From contig JBLHMK010000050.1 in assembly GCA_047621945.1 (NCBI GenBank), positions 1 through 16,801 of the forward strand: a DNA stretch of 16,801 nt. The letters are read 5' to 3'. Shown piece by piece: positions 14,891 through 16,801 of this stretch. Each line of letters starts with the position of its first letter. The first letter of the stretch is position 1. The position numbers were made by a program, and so were the translations under genes. The DNA is from JAFMKE01 sp047621945 (GTDB lineage: Bacteria > Bacteroidota > Bacteroidia > Chitinophagales > UBA8649). Below the pieces are notes generated by a model. The model saw only the letters and a list, made by a program, of their open reading frames with translations. It was not told the origin of the DNA and made no database searches.

Positions 14891-14921
14891 TTAAGGTGAT
14901 GACTTGAAGTCACCACCTTAA
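14891..14921. repeat. 31-base imperfect inverted repeat before the fatty acid hydroxylase gene
   Basis: Arms TTAAGGTG (14891-14898) and CACCTTAA (14914-14921) are perfect complements. They enclose a second stem, TGAC/GTCA (14900-14903 with 14909-14912), after a single A/C mismatch, with loop TTGAA. No T-run follows on either strand, so it is not an ordinary terminator. Its right arm ends 18 bases before the probable -7 element, covering the expected -33 position, so an operator is plausible. On the minus strand the mismatch would become a G-U pair. Confidence 0.6.
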
Positions 14922-14939
14922 TAAATAAAAAAATCTACT

Positions 14940-14947
14940 TAACTTTA
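14940..14947 (+). promoter_or_regulatory. Possible -7 element of the fatty acid hydroxylase gene (TAACTTTA)
   Basis: TAACTTTA differs from TAnnTTTG only in the last base and ends seven bases before the ATG at 14955. As at 11987, this predicts a very short or absent leader. The one-base deviation makes it less secure than the other elements. Confidence 0.35.
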
Positions 14948-14954
14948 GAGCACT

Positions 14955-16211
14955 ATGGAAGCTTACGCAACGGCATTAAATTTTGGGATTCCTTTTTTCA
15001 CTGTTTTAATTACTTTAGAATTGCTGTACGGGATAATTACAAAAAAAGTAACCGCCAATTTACCTGATACCATCTCAAGCTTAAGTAGTGGGATTACGAA
15101 TATTACTAAAGATGTTCTTGGTCTTATTGTAGCTATCATTTCGTATTCTTGGTTGGAAACCAATTATGCTTTTTTTGATCTAGAACTTACTTGGTGGATG
15201 TTTCCACTAGTTTTTGTAATGAAAGACTTTGCGGGATATTGGATTCATAGATTTGAGCATATGGTAAACTACTTTTGGAACAGACATATGATTCATCATA
15301 GTAGTGAAGAGTACAACTTGGCTTGTGCGCTTAGACAATCCATTTCACAGATATTTAGTTTTACGATTTTAATCTTGTTTCCTTTAGCATTTCTTGGAGT
15401 TCCTACTGAAGTGTTTGCCATAGTGGCTCCTATACATTTGTTTGCTCAATTCTGGTATCATACTAGACATATCAAACGCATGGGGATATTAGAGAAAGTG
15501 ATTGTTACGCCTTCTCATCATCGTGTTCATCACGCCATTAATGAACAATACCTAGACAGGAATTTCTCTCAGATATTTATTGTTTGGGATAAACTGTTTG
15601 GAACCTTTCAAGAAGAGTTGGAATCTGATCCACCAGTGTATGGGGTGAAAAAATCGGTAGAGACATGGAATCCAATATTGATTAACTTTCAGCATGCCGC
15701 TCGTGTATGGTCAGATTTTTTCAGGACGAAAAGTTGGATTGATAAAGCACGTATATGGTTTATGCCAACTGGGTGGAGACCAGAAGATGTTAAGACTAAA
15801 TTCCCGATTGAAATTATAGACGATCCTCAAAAGCAGGTAAAGTACATGCCTACTATTTCGGATTGGGTGAAAGTTTGGAGTGTGGCTCAGTTAATGATGA
15901 CCTTGTTCACGGCTATGTTTTTGTTTAATAACTTGACGGTTTTTAGTTTTGGTGTGTCTTTAGGGGTAGGAGCTTTTATCTTTCTTGCGGTGTATAGTTA
16001 TACGACCATAATGGATGGCAAATCATCTGGAGTATGTTTGGAGATAGTAAAAAGTTTAATTGCAATAGTCGGAATCTACTATTTGACGGAATCTTATAAT
16101 TTAGCTTCGCCTTCAACATTTTTTTTATACTTTCTTTTAGGCTACCAGGTGTTAAGTGGTGCCTTGGCAATGGGGACACTGGCTCTAAAAAAAGAGTTGC
16201 TCTTGACTTGA
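14955..16211 (+). CDS. Fatty acid hydroxylase / sterol desaturase family membrane protein
   Basis: The 418-residue integral membrane protein carries the di-iron histidine clusters of this superfamily: HRFEH (98-102), HMIHH (111-115), His161, His169 and His172, and HHRVHH (188-193). Hydrophobic segments flank them (about 10-27, 52-67, 80-96, 131-162). A C-terminal extension after about 300 adds three or four more helices (about 305-325, 330-350, 364-380, 388-408). Enzymes of this family use O2 and a di-iron centre to hydroxylate or desaturate lipids. The histidine spacing and the C-terminal helices resemble the alkylglycerol monooxygenase-like branch, but the substrate is not determinable. It is a single gene, preceded by an inverted repeat and a possible promoter. 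Its stop lies 13 bases from the convergent tyrS stop. Confidence 0.88.
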   Translation: MEAYATALNFGIPFFTVLITLELLYGIITKKVTANLPDTISSLSSGITNITKDVLGLIVAIISYSWLETNYAFFDLELTWWMFPLVFVMKDFAGYWIHRFEHMVNYFWNRHMIHHSSEEYNLACALRQSISQIFSFTILILFPLAFLGVPTEVFAIVAPIHLFAQFWYHTRHIKRMGILEKVIVTPSHHRVHHAINEQYLDRNFSQIFIVWDKLFGTFQEELESDPPVYGVKKSVETWNPILINFQHAARVWSDFFRTKSWIDKARIWFMPTGWRPEDVKTKFPIEIIDDPQKQVKYMPTISDWVKVWSVAQLMMTLFTAMFLFNNLTVFSFGVSLGVGAFIFLAVYSYTTIMDGKSSGVCLEIVKSLIAIVGIYYLTESYNLASPSTFFLYFLLGYQVLSGALAMGTLALKKELLLT

Positions 16212-16224
16212 TAGTTTAATAAAG

Positions 16225-16801
16225 CTATTTAAGCTCAACCAAAAAATAATTCTTCTTCCCTCTCTGGGCTAGAATGTATCCACTACTCAATACATCTGCA
16301 GAGGTAATGGTGCTACTATCGTTTACTTTGGCCTTATTGATACTCAAAGAGTTTTCCTTGATGGCACGTCTGGCTTCTCCATTACTTTTAAGAATGGAAG
16401 TGTGTTCTGCAAAGAATTCAACTAAGTTTATTCCCTTAGCTAATAGAGAAGATTCTAATTCAAAACTAGGCACTCCGTCAAAAACTTCTTGCATGTCTCT
16501 AGCGCTTAATTTGTTTAAGGCTGTCACATCTGCCTTGCCAAATAGAATGGAAGATGCGGTAATGGCGGTATCCAAAGCTTCTTGATTGTGAACCAATAGC
16601 ATTAAGGACTCTGCTAGTGCTTTTTGTAATTGTCTTTCGTGGGGTGCTTCGTTATGAGAGACAATTAGTTGTTCAACTTCTTCTTGAGTTTTGAAAGTAA
16701 AGATCTTAATGTAACTCTCTGCATCTTCATCAGAGGTGTTTAACCAAAACTGGTAAAATTTGTAAGGAGAAGTTTTCTCTGCATCTAACCAAACATTTCC
16801 T
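16225..16801 (-). CDS. tyrS: Tyrosine--tRNA ligase, C-terminal part (5' end outside window)
   Basis: The frame is open to the right edge; the stop TAG is at 16225-16227 and 191 residues are visible. The fragment starts GNVWLDAEKTSPYKFYQFWL, the segment directly after the KMSKS-like loop of class I TyrRS (the loop lies just outside the window). It continues through the anticodon-recognition helical domain, including HERQLQKALAESLMLLVHN, and ends in an S4-like RNA-binding domain (about the last 60 residues, with GEARRAIKENSLSINKAKV and the final FLVELK). TyrRS charges tRNA-Tyr in the cytoplasm. About 240 N-terminal residues, including the HIGH motif, are missing only because of the window edge. 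Confidence 0.95.
   Translation of the reverse strand, partial: GNVWLDAEKTSPYKFYQFWLNTSDEDAESYIKIFTFKTQEEVEQLIVSHNEAPHERQLQKALAESLMLLVHNQEALDTAITASSILFGKADVTALNKLSARDMQEVFDGVPSFELESSLLAKGINLVEFFAEHTSILKSNGEARRAIKENSLSINKAKVNDSSTITSADVLSSGYILAQRGKKNYFLVELK

Noticed and set aside
16274..16585. 103-codon plus-strand open frame opposite tyrS
   Set aside because: Entirely antisense to conserved TyrRS sequence; composition follows from the opposite strand.
1..16801. CRISPR arrays, insertion sequences, tRNA genes, toxin-antitoxin or defence systems
   Set aside because: No direct repeat array, transposase, cloverleaf or defence domain was seen on either strand.

Overview
The window is AT-rich chromosomal DNA from a member of the Bacteroidota, most likely the Flavobacteriales. 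The evidence is the gene content (DUF4270 lipoprotein next to glmS, a half-length GT5 'glycogen synthase', many lipoproteins with an L-x-A/S-C lipobox), the absence of Shine-Dalgarno sequences, and several intergenic copies of TAnnTTTG, the Bacteroidota -7 promoter element. I see no mobile elements, tRNA or rRNA genes, or CRISPR arrays, and no sign of recent transfer. Genus cannot be determined from the sequence alone.

Layout. (1) 1-2808, plus strand: the end of a Gfo/Idh/MocA sugar oxidoreductase, an unrecognised lipoprotein, and a polyprenyl-phosphate glycosyl-1-phosphate transferase. The last two share a TAATG stop/start, so this looks like the start of a surface polysaccharide pathway. 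(2) 7276-2812, minus strand: a ComF-family phosphoribosyltransferase, a beta-helix lipoprotein and a polytopic membrane patatin-like lipase, in that transcription order. (3) 7476-11391, plus strand: half-length GT5 protein, DUF4270 lipoprotein and GlmS, packed with overlaps or a 9-base gap, behind one promoter and ending at a strong bidirectional terminator. (4) 11909-11493, minus: nucleoside diphosphate kinase, divergent from (5) 11999-14833, plus: a DHH-family phosphoesterase and two exported peptidyl-prolyl isomerases, an FKBP lipoprotein and a cyclophilin-FKBP fusion, ending in a terminator. (6) 14955-16211, plus: a fatty acid hydroxylase/sterol desaturase family membrane protein preceded by an imperfect inverted repeat. 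(7) The end of tyrS enters from the right on the minus strand.

Most genes are envelope-related: polysaccharide priming, UDP-GlcNAc precursor supply (GlmS), lipid modification or cleavage (patatin, hydroxylase) and folding of exported proteins (PPIases). Nothing here is clearly a novel defence or mobile system. The most unusual items are the dual-family immunophilin beside an FKBP paralogue, the lipoprotein coupled to the sugar transferase, the patatin/beta-helix pair, the catalytically doubtful half-length GT5 protein, and the inverted repeat at the hydroxylase promoter.
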